A stretch of DNA of 64,000 nucleotides from the NCBI GenBank assembly GCA_050248955.1, contig JBFWRK010000016.1, positions 48,934-112,933 on the forward strand, written 5' to 3'. Origin of the DNA: JBFWRK01 sp050248955. Its GTDB lineage: Bacteria > Actinomycetota > Acidimicrobiia > Acidimicrobiales > Ilumatobacteraceae. A program made the position numbers and the translations under genes. Below the pieces are notes generated by a model. That model worked only from the letters and a program-made list of their open reading frames with translations, was not told the origin of the DNA and did not search any database. Within the stretch, counting starts at the first letter, position 1; every line of letters starts with the position of its first letter. Below are positions 1-7,386 of this stretch, in pieces.

Positions 1-1205
1 AGATCCTCGCCGCGCTCGCCGACGTGGAGGCTGCAGCGTCCACGTGGCTGCACGTCAGTGCGGAGCCGGAGATCATCGTGCGCGGCGCCGACGGTCCGGA
101 AGCGGCTGCGGCGTTGCTCGAACAGGGCACTGGGCGAGCGCTCTTCGAGGACCTGCGCGGCACCTTGACCGATCTGCAACTCGTCGTCGATGCCCGTGCG
201 ATCAGGTCCGGCGACCGAGCAGATGTCGACCGGAACTGGTTGGTCACCGTGCTCGGTGTGCTGCTCGCAGCAGTGGTCGCGCTCACGGTCCTGGTCGCAT
301 GGCTGCTCCAGCGCTGGGTCGTGCGACCGCTCGACCGCATCATCGACGCGACGACGAGGATCGCTCGTGGTGAAGCGGTGCCGGTCACGGTCGAGGGACC
401 GTCGGAGATGGTCGAGGTCGCGGACGCAGTCGACACGATGCAGCGCACGATCGTCGACCAACGCGACCGCGCCGTGCGGGCGCGCGAAGCGGTCGAGCAG
501 AACACGGTCCTCGCGCTCCAGCTCCGCACCGAGCTCACGAGCGGGCTCGGCGACTACCCCACGGGATGGTCGGTCGCCGCCGGGATGCGCGCCACCGAGG
601 GTTTCGTCGCCGGCGACTGCTACGACGTGACGCTGCTGAGCCCGCACGAGATCGGCGTCGTCGTGATCGACATCGCCGGTCACGGCGCGCTCGCTGCCGT
701 GAGCGCGTTCAAGTGCAAGGAACTGCTGAAGGCCGCCTTGCGCAGCGGCCTCGAGCCGGGTGCCTGCCTCGAGTGGCTGATCGACCAGGAGCTCGGGCTC
801 GGTGACAGCTTCTTCACCGCGATCGTCGCCGCGATCGACACGTCGACCGGCCTCTGCCGCTACGCGAACGCCGGGCATCCGCCTCCGCTCGTGGTGTGTG
901 ATCGTGCCGAGCACGCCTGGCTGGCGCCGACCGGCCCGCTGTTCGGTTTCGGGCTGCAGGGTTGGACGACCGGTCAGACGACGATCGGGCCGTCGTCGCT
1001 GCTCGTCGTCTACACGGACGGCCTCGTCGAGGCGCGCAACGACGAGGGCTTCTACGGCGAACAACCGCTGCTCGAGCTGCTCACGTCCATCGACCACGCT
1101 CAGGCGGACGTGATCGTCGAGGACGTCCTCGCCGGCCTTTCCTCGTTCAGCCCGGGACGCCTCGCCGACGACGTGACCATCGTGGTGCTGTGCCATGGAG
1201 CGTGA
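1..1205 (+). CDS. SpoIIE/RsbU-type PP2C serine phosphatase with HAMP domain (5' truncated by window)
   Basis: Membrane-bound phosphatase expected to dephosphorylate an anti-sigma-factor antagonist in a partner-switching pathway. The reading frame is open from base 3, so the N-terminal part of the sensor domain lies outside the window. Counting from the GTG at 24, a membrane helix spans about residues 73-96, a HAMP domain 97-150 and a SpoIIE/PP2C domain 175-391. Metal-site motifs are present: AGDCYD (D198), DIAGHG (D216), NAGHPPP, YTDGLVEA and the C-terminal DDVTIVVL. The stop codon overlaps the start of the RsbW-like kinase gene, so the two are translationally coupled. All catalytic motifs are intact, so it is probably active. 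Confidence 0.92.
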   Translation, partial: ILAALADVEAAASTWLHVSAEPEIIVRGADGPEAAAALLEQGTGRALFEDLRGTLTDLQLVVDARAIRSGDRADVDRNWLVTVLGVLLAAVVALTVLVAWLLQRWVVRPLDRIIDATTRIARGEAVPVTVEGPSEMVEVADAVDTMQRTIVDQRDRAVRAREAVEQNTVLALQLRTELTSGLGDYPTGWSVAAGMRATEGFVAGDCYDVTLLSPHEIGVVVIDIAGHGALAAVSAFKCKELLKAALRSGLEPGACLEWLIDQELGLGDSFFTAIVAAIDTSTGLCRYANAGHPPPLVVCDRAEHAWLAPTGPLFGFGLQGWTTGQTTIGPSSLLVVYTDGLVEARNDEGFYGEQPLLELLTSIDHAQADVIVEDVLAGLSSFSPGRLADDVTIVVLCHGA

Positions 1206-1578
1206 CGTCGCGATCACGGAGCTCGAGCACTCCGCCTCGGCGCCGCGCGAAGCACGGAGGTTCGCGGCCGCGACGCTGGACGCCTGGGGCCTGGCCGACC
1301 TCGCCGACGACGTCACGTTGCTGGTCAGCGAGCTCGTGTCGAACGTCGTCCACCACACGGATGGCGGCGCGGTCCTCCGGCTCTCGCGAACACCCCAGCG
1401 ACTTCGCTGCTCGGTGATCGACGGCGGCGGTCATGCGCCACACCGGCGGGCCCCGGCGCCGACCGACCCGAGCGGGCGGGGGCTGCTCCTCGTCGACGCG
1501 CTCTCCATCAGCTGGGGCTCGACGACCACCCGCGGCCGCACGGAGGTCTGGTTCGAGGTCTCGATCCGGGACTCGTGA
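1195..1578 (+). CDS. RsbW/SpoIIAB-type anti-sigma factor, ATP-binding serine kinase
   Basis: A 127-residue single-domain GHKL ATPase, the usual size for an anti-sigma kinase. The N-box SELVSN (E46, N50), the G1-like box VIDGGG (D76) and the G2 box GRGLLLVDAL (residues 94-103) are all visible, so ATP binding and kinase activity are plausible. It starts inside the end of the SpoIIE phosphatase gene (11-base overlap). The pair therefore looks like an input module with opposed phosphatase and kinase activities on a STAS antagonist. The target sigma factor is not shown by sequence; the two sigma factors within 5 kb are natural candidates. It could instead act as a stand-alone regulatory ATPase. 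Confidence 0.88.
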   Translation: MERDVAITELEHSASAPREARRFAAATLDAWGLADLADDVTLLVSELVSNVVHHTDGGAVLRLSRTPQRLRCSVIDGGGHAPHRRAPAPTDPSGRGLLLVDALSISWGSTTTRGRTEVWFEVSIRDS

Positions 1579-1590
1579 GGTGGCGAGCCG

Positions 1591-1734
1591 TCAACTGAAG
1601 ACGCTGACGCCACCCGGTCCGACGAGGAGGCCGACGACGATGAGGACGATGCCCCACAGGACGTCGCGCTGCACGAGCCGGATGATCCCGGCAACCACGA
1701 GGACGACCGCGATGATCCACAAGATGAATTCCAT
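1591..1734 (-). CDS. Small GPGG-motif membrane protein (47 aa)
   Basis: A 47-residue hydrophobic protein starting MEFILWIIAV, with two short membrane helices separated by a basic/acidic turn (RLVQRD) and a C-terminal GLLVGPGG motif. Small membrane proteins with this GPGG ending are common in actinobacteria and have no known function. I chose the ATG at 1734 over an upstream GTG because the upstream extension is cysteine-rich and not membrane-like. It is convergent with the RsbW-like gene, whose stop lies 12 bases away. Confidence 0.7.
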   Translation of the reverse strand: MEFILWIIAVVLVVAGIIRLVQRDVLWGIVLIVVGLLVGPGGVSVFS

Positions 1735-1921
1735 GGCGCGCAGGATGCCCGCCGGACATCGATCGCAAACACTCACTGATCGATCGCGGACATGCGCGCC
1801 TTCTCCCGGAGGTTCGGCCCCAACCGAGGTTTGGCCAGTGGCAGTCCGGGGAAGAACTCGACCGTCACGTCATCGTGCGTGTCCCATGCCGATGCATCGC
1901 CGCCCTGGTGCGTCGGCACAG

Positions 1922-1957
1922 GCCGGTGCCCCCTCCCCCAGCAGAGGGGGCACCGGC
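1922..1957 (-). terminator. GC-rich hairpin downstream of the sigma-factor operon
   Basis: A perfect 14-bp inverted repeat (1922-1935 and 1944-1957, core CCGGTGCCCCCTC) with an 8-base loop lies 58 bases past the stop of the minus-strand sigma-factor gene. Position and symmetry fit a transcription terminator, although no T-tract follows, as is common in high-GC actinobacteria. The rest of 1735-2015 shows no gene. Confidence 0.65.
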
Positions 1958-2015
1958 GCTTCTGGCTGCGCCCTGTGGCTCGGATCTGCCTGCCGGGTGT
2001 GCCCTGGTGTCGGTG

Positions 2016-2795
2016 TCAGTCTTCGGCGTCGAGGGACGACCGGAGCGTGCCGAGCGCGACCCGCAGCAGCCGTGACACGTGCATCTGGCTGACGCCGACG
2101 CGCTCGGCGATCTCGCTCTGGCTCAGCTGCTCGTAGAAGCGCAGCCTGACGATCTCTCGCTCCCGTGCGGGCAGCCGATCGAGCAGCGTGCGGACGGCCA
2201 CGAGCTCGTCCTCCGGGAGGCCGTCGACCCGATCGGCGACTTCCTGACGGACGTTGTCGTTGTCGCTCGCCCCAGGTCTCGGCGCCGAGAGCGACGCTGT
2301 TCGGTTCGCGGTGCGCGCGTCTATCGCGAGCAGGACGTCGTCGAGGTCGATTGCGAGGTGCTCGGCGATCTCGGCCGGGCGCGGCGAGCGCCCGAGGCGC
2401 TGGGACAGCTGCTCCGTCGCCGCCGCGATCGGTGCCTGGAGGTCCTTGGCCCTCCGGGGCGCCTTGACGCGCCAGCTGCTGTCACGGAAGTACCTGCGGA
2501 TCTCGCCGACGATCGTGACGAAGGCGAACGGCCCGAAGGCGGTCTCCCGGGTGGGGTCGAAGCGGTCGACCGCCTTGATGAGCCCGATGTGTCCTACCTG
2601 CACGAGATCCTCGAGCGGTTCGCCGCGGCCGAGGAAGCGACGAGCGGCGTGCACCGCCATCCACTTGTGCTCCTCGACGAGCCGGTCGCGCCGTGCAGGG
2701 TCCGGATCGGCGCGCAGCTCGTGGAACTCCTTGATCACCCGTTGGTCGCGCTCGGCCCGGTCCTGATCGCGATGCTCCGTGTCGTCCGTGGGCAT
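2016..2795 (-). CDS. SigB/SigF/SigG-type alternative sigma factor
   Basis: A 259-residue RNA polymerase sigma factor of the stress/sporulation group. Region 2 is clear (GEPLEDLVQVGHIGLIKAVD, then EIRRYFRD), region 3 has LGRSPRPAEIAEHL, and region 4 has the helix-turn-helix SQSEIAERVGVSQMHVSRLL close to the C-terminus. It starts at an ATG sharing one base (TGATG) with the stop of the upstream anti-sigma-like gene, indicating strong translational coupling. It is the last gene of a seven-gene minus-strand operon that begins with a STAS protein and another sigma factor. Activity is probably set by the RsbW-like proteins encoded just before it. Confidence 0.93.
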   Translation of the reverse strand: MPTDDTEHRDQDRAERDQRVIKEFHELRADPDPARRDRLVEEHKWMAVHAARRFLGRGEPLEDLVQVGHIGLIKAVDRFDPTRETAFGPFAFVTIVGEIRRYFRDSSWRVKAPRRAKDLQAPIAAATEQLSQRLGRSPRPAEIAEHLAIDLDDVLLAIDARTANRTASLSAPRPGASDNDNVRQEVADRVDGLPEDELVAVRTLLDRLPAREREIVRLRFYEQLSQSEIAERVGVSQMHVSRLLRVALGTLRSSLDAED

Positions 2796-3178
2796 CAGGT
2801 CCCCGGAACCACGCTCGCTCGCACCTCGGTCTCCTCGGCGCCGAGATCGACGCGGAGCTCCTCGGTGAGCGCCTCCATGACCTGTTGGCGCAGCTCGTCG
2901 ACGAGCCGGCGCGCTTCCTCGGGCGGCGCCGGGGCGCGGGCGACGATGTCGATCCCAGAACCCGTGCGCGGGCGCAGCTCGAGGCTGATCGGCTCGGTCG
3001 TCCCGAGGTCGATGAAGAAACCGCACAGCTCGTCGACGACGAGGCGCAGGTCGTCGAGGTCGTCGACGTTCAGGTCGTGGAGCGCGCCGAACCCGGTTGC
3101 CGTGAGGCGTGCGACCCGTACGTACAGAGCGTCAGCCGGGATCTGGAGCGAGACAGTGCCATTCGGGTCGGGAGGCAT
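2795..3178 (-). CDS. Degenerate RsbW-like anti-sigma protein
   Basis: About 127 residues resembling the RsbW/SpoIIAB fold by layout: an N-terminal strand segment (VSLQIPADALYVRVARLTA) and a helix DDLRLVVDEL at the place of the N-box helix. The N-box asparagine is absent (VVDELCGFFIDLG) and no DxGxG G1 box can be seen, so ATP binding and kinase activity are doubtful. It directly precedes, and is translationally coupled to, a sigma-factor gene, making it the likely anti-sigma partner of that factor. A similar-length paralogue lies at 3663-4052. A GTG at 3184 is an alternative start. Fold assignment is by eye. Confidence 0.7.
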   Translation of the reverse strand: MPPDPNGTVSLQIPADALYVRVARLTATGFGALHDLNVDDLDDLRLVVDELCGFFIDLGTTEPISLELRPRTGSGIDIVARAPAPPEEARRLVDELRQQVMEALTEELRVDLGAEETEVRASVVPGT

Positions 3179-3199
3179 CACCACACTCTGCCAGGCGCC

Positions 3200-3592
3200 T
3201 CAGCGCTCCGGCGTGTTCTCTTCCCCGGGTGCCGAGTCCGGGGGCGCGACCGCATCGTCCCGGCGATCCTTGGCGCGGCGCAGGAACTCCGCTTCTTCGA
3301 GGCTGGCCCCAGGGCCATACTTCACGACCACGGTGCCCGCGGCGCCGCAGTTCCGGCAGGTGACGGCGCAGACCGCGATCATGTCGTCGGGATCGGAAGC
3401 GCCTTCCAGCCGCCTGATCGAGTGGAGCGGCACCTGTTCGGCCGCGAGCGTCGAACGGCACGTGCAGCAGTGCAGGTCGCCCGATCCGTCGACGAGCTCG
3501 AACTCGGCGTCGAAACCGTCGGCGGCGTAGGCGGCCAGCACCTCGACGAGTGTGGTGTTGTCCGACGGTGCAGTGGCGCTCGGCTCGGTCAT
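3200..3592 (-). CDS. Hypothetical Cys-pair (probable zinc-binding) protein
   Basis: A 130-residue soluble protein of unknown function. It carries HCCTC near residue 40 and CRNC about 40 residues later, a spacing compatible with a small zinc ribbon or a redox-active cysteine pair. The C-terminal tail is charged and looks disordered. The start ATG at 3592 is preceded by a strong AGGAGG ribosome site. It lies between two RsbW-like genes in the sigma-factor operon, so a role in sensing oxidation or metal for the sigma switch is possible but is only inference from context. Confidence 0.7.
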   Translation of the reverse strand: MTEPSATAPSDNTTLVEVLAAYAADGFDAEFELVDGSGDLHCCTCRSTLAAEQVPLHSIRRLEGASDPDDMIAVCAVTCRNCGAAGTVVVKYGPGASLEEAEFLRRAKDRRDDAVAPPDSAPGEENTPER

Positions 3593-3662
3593 CGTGTCCT
3601 CCTCGGCTCGACCAGGCTCCGGTACCCAACGCCGAGCACTGTCAACCTCGCCGGCGCGGGCG

Positions 3663-4052
3663 TCAACCGGCGGCGCCGGCCACGCTCGTGAACGCGATGC
3701 CGATGACGCCGTCCCGGTGCGCGACCTCGTGGTCGGGTGCGACGACCGAGAGGATCTGGCGGGCGAGGTCGAACCGCGGCTCGGACCACTCGCCGGACCG
3801 GTAGGGCGCATGGCCCTCGAGCCGAACGTGACCGTCCACGCGCGCCAACGAGAAGTGCAGCCGGGTCCGATCGCTCATCGCCATCGCCGCACACACCACC
3901 TCGTCGGCTGCGATGCGGAGATCGTCGAGCTGGTCGACCGTGATGTCGAACGCCGAGCCGTAGCCCGTGACGATCAGCCGCACGACGCGCAGGAACCGCT
4001 CGTCCGCGGGGATCTCCACGTCGATCCGGTCGTCGGTGGGGTCGAACGTCAT
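3663..4052 (-). CDS. Degenerate RsbW-like anti-sigma protein, paralogue of 2795-3178
   Basis: A 129-residue protein sharing layout and short motifs with the product of 2795-3178: VEIPADERFLRVVRLIVTGYG matches the paralogue's IPADALYVRVARLTATGFG, and both have DQLDDLR/DDLDDLR before the N-box helix. As there, the N-box Asn is missing (ADEVVCAAMAMS) and there is no G1 box, so it is probably not a kinase. It begins 10 bases after the F420-enzyme stop codon. Likely an anti-sigma or adaptor protein for one of the two operon sigma factors. Confidence 0.68.
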   Translation of the reverse strand: MTFDPTDDRIDVEIPADERFLRVVRLIVTGYGSAFDITVDQLDDLRIAADEVVCAAMAMSDRTRLHFSLARVDGHVRLEGHAPYRSGEWSEPRFDLARQILSVVAPDHEVAHRDGVIGIAFTSVAGAAG

Positions 4053-4062
4053 CGAGTCGATC

Positions 4063-5055
4063 TTATGTACCGGCTGCTGCGCCGGCCTCGGCACCGAGGC
4101 GCTCCGTGAGCGCGTCCCGCAACGCCGACGTCCAGAAGCGCAGGAAGCCTGCCTGATCCGGCCCGATCTGGTGGAAGTGGAGGTGGTCGACGCCCGCGGC
4201 GACGTACTTCGCGGTCAGGTCGACCACGGGCGCCGCGTCCGGGCCGGCCGGCACGCGTTCCGCGAGGTCGTCCGGCCGGACGAGCTTCGCCGCCTGCTCG
4301 AAGTGGGTGAAGGTCGGCAGATCCTGGTTCAGCTGACCGGGCAGCCCGGCGGTCGGCCAGATCTCGAGCGCGAGGCGGCGTGCTGCAGCGGCATCCTCCC
4401 CCCAGCACAGCGTCACCTGGCCGTAGACCGGTCCGGACCCGCCGGCCTTGCGGTAGGTGTCGATCACCTCCGCATCGGGCGAGGTCACCCACAGGCCGTC
4501 GGCATGTTCGGCGGCGAACCGTGCCGCCGCCGGGCCCGACGCTGCGGCGATGACTGCCGGCGGCCGTTCCGGCAGCGTGAAGAGGCGGGCGTTCTCGACG
4601 GTGTAGTGCTGACCGTGGTGGTCGACGGTCTCGCCCGTCCAGAGCTCGCGCATGATCGCGACCGCTTCGGCGAGCATCTCGCTTCGCTGCTCGATCGGCG
4701 GCCAACGCTCCCCGGTCACGTGCTCGTTGAGCGCCTCGCCGGTGCCGATGCCGAGGAAGAAGCGATCGCCGCCGAGCGCCGCCGAGGAGGCCGCGGCCTG
4801 GGCGATGATCGCCGGGTGAACTCGGATGAGCGGGCAGGTGACGCCCGTGCCAAGTCGCATCGTCGCCGTTCGTGCCAACACGGCACCGACGGTCGTCCAC
4901 ACGAACGGACTGTGGCCCTGCCGCTCGGTCCACGGGTGGAAGTGGTCGGAGACGGAAGCGAAGGAGAAGCCCGCCTCCTCGGCGGATCCAGCGAGTCGGA
5001 CGAGCTCGGCAGGGTCGAACTCTTCGCTCGAGAGCGTGTATCCCCATGCAGTCAT
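4063..5055 (-). CDS. F420-dependent LLM-class oxidoreductase, glucose-6-phosphate dehydrogenase-like family
   Basis: A 330-residue luciferase-like (TIM-barrel) flavin/F420 oxidoreductase. The N-terminus (MTAWGYTLSSEEFDPAELVRLA), SVSDHFHPWTERQGHSPFVW and the LGIGTGEALNEHVTG segment match the F420-dependent glucose-6-phosphate dehydrogenase-like family. The substrate cannot be told from sequence; many members do not act on sugar phosphates. The start ATG overlaps the stop of the upstream sigma factor as ATGA, so the enzyme is translationally coupled to a stress sigma factor, which is unusual. It may supply reduced F420 during oxidative or nitrosative stress (inference). Confidence 0.88.
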   Translation of the reverse strand: MTAWGYTLSSEEFDPAELVRLAGSAEEAGFSFASVSDHFHPWTERQGHSPFVWTTVGAVLARTATMRLGTGVTCPLIRVHPAIIAQAAASSAALGGDRFFLGIGTGEALNEHVTGERWPPIEQRSEMLAEAVAIMRELWTGETVDHHGQHYTVENARLFTLPERPPAVIAAASGPAAARFAAEHADGLWVTSPDAEVIDTYRKAGGSGPVYGQVTLCWGEDAAAARRLALEIWPTAGLPGQLNQDLPTFTHFEQAAKLVRPDDLAERVPAGPDAAPVVDLTAKYVAAGVDHLHFHQIGPDQAGFLRFWTSALRDALTERLGAEAGAAAGT

Positions 5056-5912
5056 GTGGGCTGGCTACCCGACTCGCCGTCGATCGAACCCACGTCGCCG
5101 TCGCTCTTCGGGATCCGGTCGCGCAAACGCGCCACCGCGGAGCGGAGGAGCCGCGAGACGTGCACCTGGCTGAGGCCGACCGATTCAGCGATCTCCGTCT
5201 GCGTGCGCTCCTCGAAGTAGCGCATGAAGACGATCCGCCGTTCACGGCTCGGGAGCTCGGCCATCGCGGCGCGCATCTCGACCGTCGTCAGGAGCCGCTC
5301 GAAGGCCTCGTCCCACCCCGAGCTGATCTCGTCCTCGGACGCGCCACCGTCCGCCGTGTGGTCCTCGGTGTCGGCGGACGTCGCCGTGAGCGGGACGGGT
5401 CGATAGTTCGTACCGACCCAGATCGCTTCGATCACCTGATCGGGATGGAGGTGCAGATGGGTGGCGAGATCGTCGACGGTGGGCGAGTGCCCGAGCACGC
5501 CGGTGAGACGATCGAGCGCGGCGTTGACGTCCAGGTAGCGCTCCTGCAGTTGACGTGGCACGCGCATCCGCCAGGTCGTGTCGCGGTAGTGCCGCCGCAC
5601 CTCGCCCTGCGCCGTGCTGGACGCGTAGGTCCGGAACGCGACGCCGAACGACGGGTCGAACCGTTCGACCGCTTTGAGGATGCCGATCGTGGCGACCTGT
5701 ACGAGGTCGTCGATCGGTTCGCCGCGGTGCGAGAACCGGCGGGCGATGACGTTGGCGAGCCAGCGGTGGGCCTCGATGATCTCGTTGCGGATCGACCGAT
5801 CCCGCCCGACGCGGTATCGAGCGAGGAGCTCGTCCACCTCACGGTCGTCGCGCGCGGGTGGCCGCTGCCGGCCGCGTGTTGCCGTCGTCTGTCGGCTGGT
5901 CACGGCAACCAC
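5052..5912 (-). CDS. SigB/SigF/SigG-type alternative sigma factor (second copy)
   Basis: A sigma factor of about 286 residues with region 2 (HRGEPIDDLVQVATIGILKAVE, EVRRHYRDTTWRMRVPR), region 3 (LGHSPTVDDLATHLHLHPD) and region 4 (ERTQTEIAESVGLSQVHVSRLL). It is a paralogue of the factor at 2016-2795. The start is uncertain: GTG at 5912 or 5903, or an ATG at 5993; the chosen GTG overlaps the end of the STAS gene by about 74 bases. An acidic insert (ADTEDHTADGGASEDE) sits between regions 3 and 4. Its stop overlaps the start of the F420 enzyme gene. Confidence 0.9.
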   Translation of the reverse strand: MVAVTSRQTTATRGRQRPPARDDREVDELLARYRVGRDRSIRNEIIEAHRWLANVIARRFSHRGEPIDDLVQVATIGILKAVERFDPSFGVAFRTYASSTAQGEVRRHYRDTTWRMRVPRQLQERYLDVNAALDRLTGVLGHSPTVDDLATHLHLHPDQVIEAIWVGTNYRPVPLTATSADTEDHTADGGASEDEISSGWDEAFERLLTTVEMRAAMAELPSRERRIVFMRYFEERTQTEIAESVGLSQVHVSRLLRSAVARLRDRIPKSDGDVGSIDGESGSQPT

Positions 5913-6189
5913 TCCGTCGGCCGTCTCCCACGTGTTCAAGGGCGTGCCAGTACCCGCAGCGCAGTTCGACGAAACGCCCCGGTCGAGGATCATCCGCGAG
6001 CGTGCGCACGAGTGCGGTGCCCGGTCGCAGCCGTAGAATGCCCTCTTCACGGGCGACGACCTCATCGAGGAGGACCAGCGTGCGCAGACCGGCAGCGTCG
6101 ACGAAGGTCACCCGTCGCGTGTCGAGCACCACCGGTCGGCCACGATCGACGGCTGACCTCACGTCGGGCAGCTGCGGCGATCGTTTCAC
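5839..6189 (-). CDS. STAS-domain anti-sigma antagonist-like protein lacking the phosphorylatable serine
   Basis: A 116-residue protein whose middle part matches the STAS fold: helix LPDVRSAV, strand PVVLDTRRVTFV, then DAAGLRTLVLLDEV. The conserved DSSGL loop, which carries the serine phosphorylated by RsbW kinases, reads DAAGL (D31, A32, A33), so it cannot be regulated that way. The first two strands of a normal STAS domain are missing with this start; the frame continues upstream but shows no recognisable strand or good start. The Arg/Pro-rich C-terminus overlaps the sigma-factor start. It may be a constitutive antagonist or a decaying gene. Confidence 0.68.
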   Translation of the reverse strand: MKRSPQLPDVRSAVDRGRPVVLDTRRVTFVDAAGLRTLVLLDEVVAREEGILRLRPGTALVRTLADDPRPGRFVELRCGYWHALEHVGDGRRSGCRDQPTDDGNTRPAAATRARRP

Positions 6190-6219
6190 CCCCGTCGCGA
6201 CCGGGCAGGCGTGGTCGTC

Positions 6220-7386
6220 ATGAACTCCCGGATGCTCGATGGGCAGGCGTTCCCCAACGGACCGGTGCAGGTCAGGAACGACCGCGCAGGGAGGCTACTC
6301 GAGCGCGTCCCGCGCGAACCGCTCACCGTGGGGATCGTCGCGCCACCGTGGATCCCCATCCCGCCACCCGCCTACGGGGGTACCGAGGCCGTGCTCGACA
6401 ACCTGATCTGCGGCCTCGTCGACCTGGGGGTACGTGTCGTCGTCGTCGCCCACGGGGACAGCCGGATCGCGGGTGCCGAGGTGCTCGGCGGACCGTGCGC
6501 GCCCAGCGGCAGCGCGATCGGCGTGACGACGACCGAGATGGAACACGTCGTGTTCGCCTACGACGCGCTGCTCCGGCGCGGCGTCGATGTGATCCACGAC
6601 CACACACTCGTCGGCCCCCTCGTCGGCGCGGCCCGTCACGCGCCGATCCCGATCGTCACGACGAACCACGGCCTGTTCGACGTCCACCTGCGCCCGATCT
6701 TCCGAGAGCTCGGGCGCGTCTCGTCGGTGGTTGCGATCTCGCACTCGCAAGCGAGGACGGCCGGTGACGTACCGATCGCAGCGGTCATCCACCACGGCGT
6801 GAGGCCCGAACGCTTCCCCGTCGGCCGTGGCGACGGCGGCTATGCGCTCTTCCTCGGGCGGATGTCGCCGGCGAAGGGTGTCGTCCAGGCGATCCAAGCC
6901 GCTCGCGCCGCCGGGGTGCGGTTGGTCATCGCGGCGAAGTGCTGGGAGCACGAGGAGGTGCGCTTCTTCGAGCGGGAGGTCGCGCCGCTGCTCGGCGACG
7001 ACGTCGAGTTCGTCGGTGAGCTCGGTGGGGCGCGCAAGATGGCGCTCCTCGGCGGCGCGGTCGCACTGCTGAACCCGATCCAGTGGGACGAGCCGTTCGG
7101 GATGACGATGATCGAAGCGCTCGCCTGTGGCACGCCGGTCATCGTCACGCCGCGAGGAGCGGCGCCGGAGCTGGTCGACGATGGCATCACCGGCTTCCTC
7201 TGCGCGGGCGAGCGGGAGCTCGTCGAGGCGCTGCAGGGTGTCGGGCGCCTGAACCGGCGGGCGTGCCGCACCGCCGTCACCGAGCGCTTCTCCGCCGCTC
7301 GGAACGCGCGGCGTCACGTCGATCTCTACGAGCGCGTCGTCGGCAGGCGACACGGCGCCGGACGCGTCGCAGCCGTGGCCCCGTGA
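6220..7386 (+). CDS. Family 4 glycosyltransferase
   Basis: A GT-B fold retaining glycosyltransferase of about 388 residues. The N-terminal domain has the donor/acceptor cleft start VGIVAPPWIPIPPPAYGGTE, and the C-terminal domain has FLGRMSPAKG and the E-x7-E motif region DEPFGMTMIEALACGTPVI typical of GT4. It probably transfers a sugar from a nucleotide donor; the acceptor is unknown. The ATG at 6220 is chosen, with GTG 6211 and ATG 6232 as alternatives. Its stop overlaps the GTG of the debranching-enzyme gene (GTGA), so the two form a coupled pair, suggesting glycogen, glucosylglycerate or cell-surface glycan metabolism. Confidence 0.88.
   Translation: MNSRMLDGQAFPNGPVQVRNDRAGRLLERVPREPLTVGIVAPPWIPIPPPAYGGTEAVLDNLICGLVDLGVRVVVVAHGDSRIAGAEVLGGPCAPSGSAIGVTTTEMEHVVFAYDALLRRGVDVIHDHTLVGPLVGAARHAPIPIVTTNHGLFDVHLRPIFRELGRVSSVVAISHSQARTAGDVPIAAVIHHGVRPERFPVGRGDGGYALFLGRMSPAKGVVQAIQAARAAGVRLVIAAKCWEHEEVRFFEREVAPLLGDDVEFVGELGGARKMALLGGAVALLNPIQWDEPFGMTMIEALACGTPVIVTPRGAAPELVDDGITGFLCAGERELVEALQGVGRLNRRACRTAVTERFSAARNARRHVDLYERVVGRRHGAGRVAAVAP

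Noticed and set aside
2079..3691. Long plus-strand frames opposite the sigma-factor operon
   Set aside because: Antisense to clearly recognisable sigma and anti-sigma genes; no motifs.
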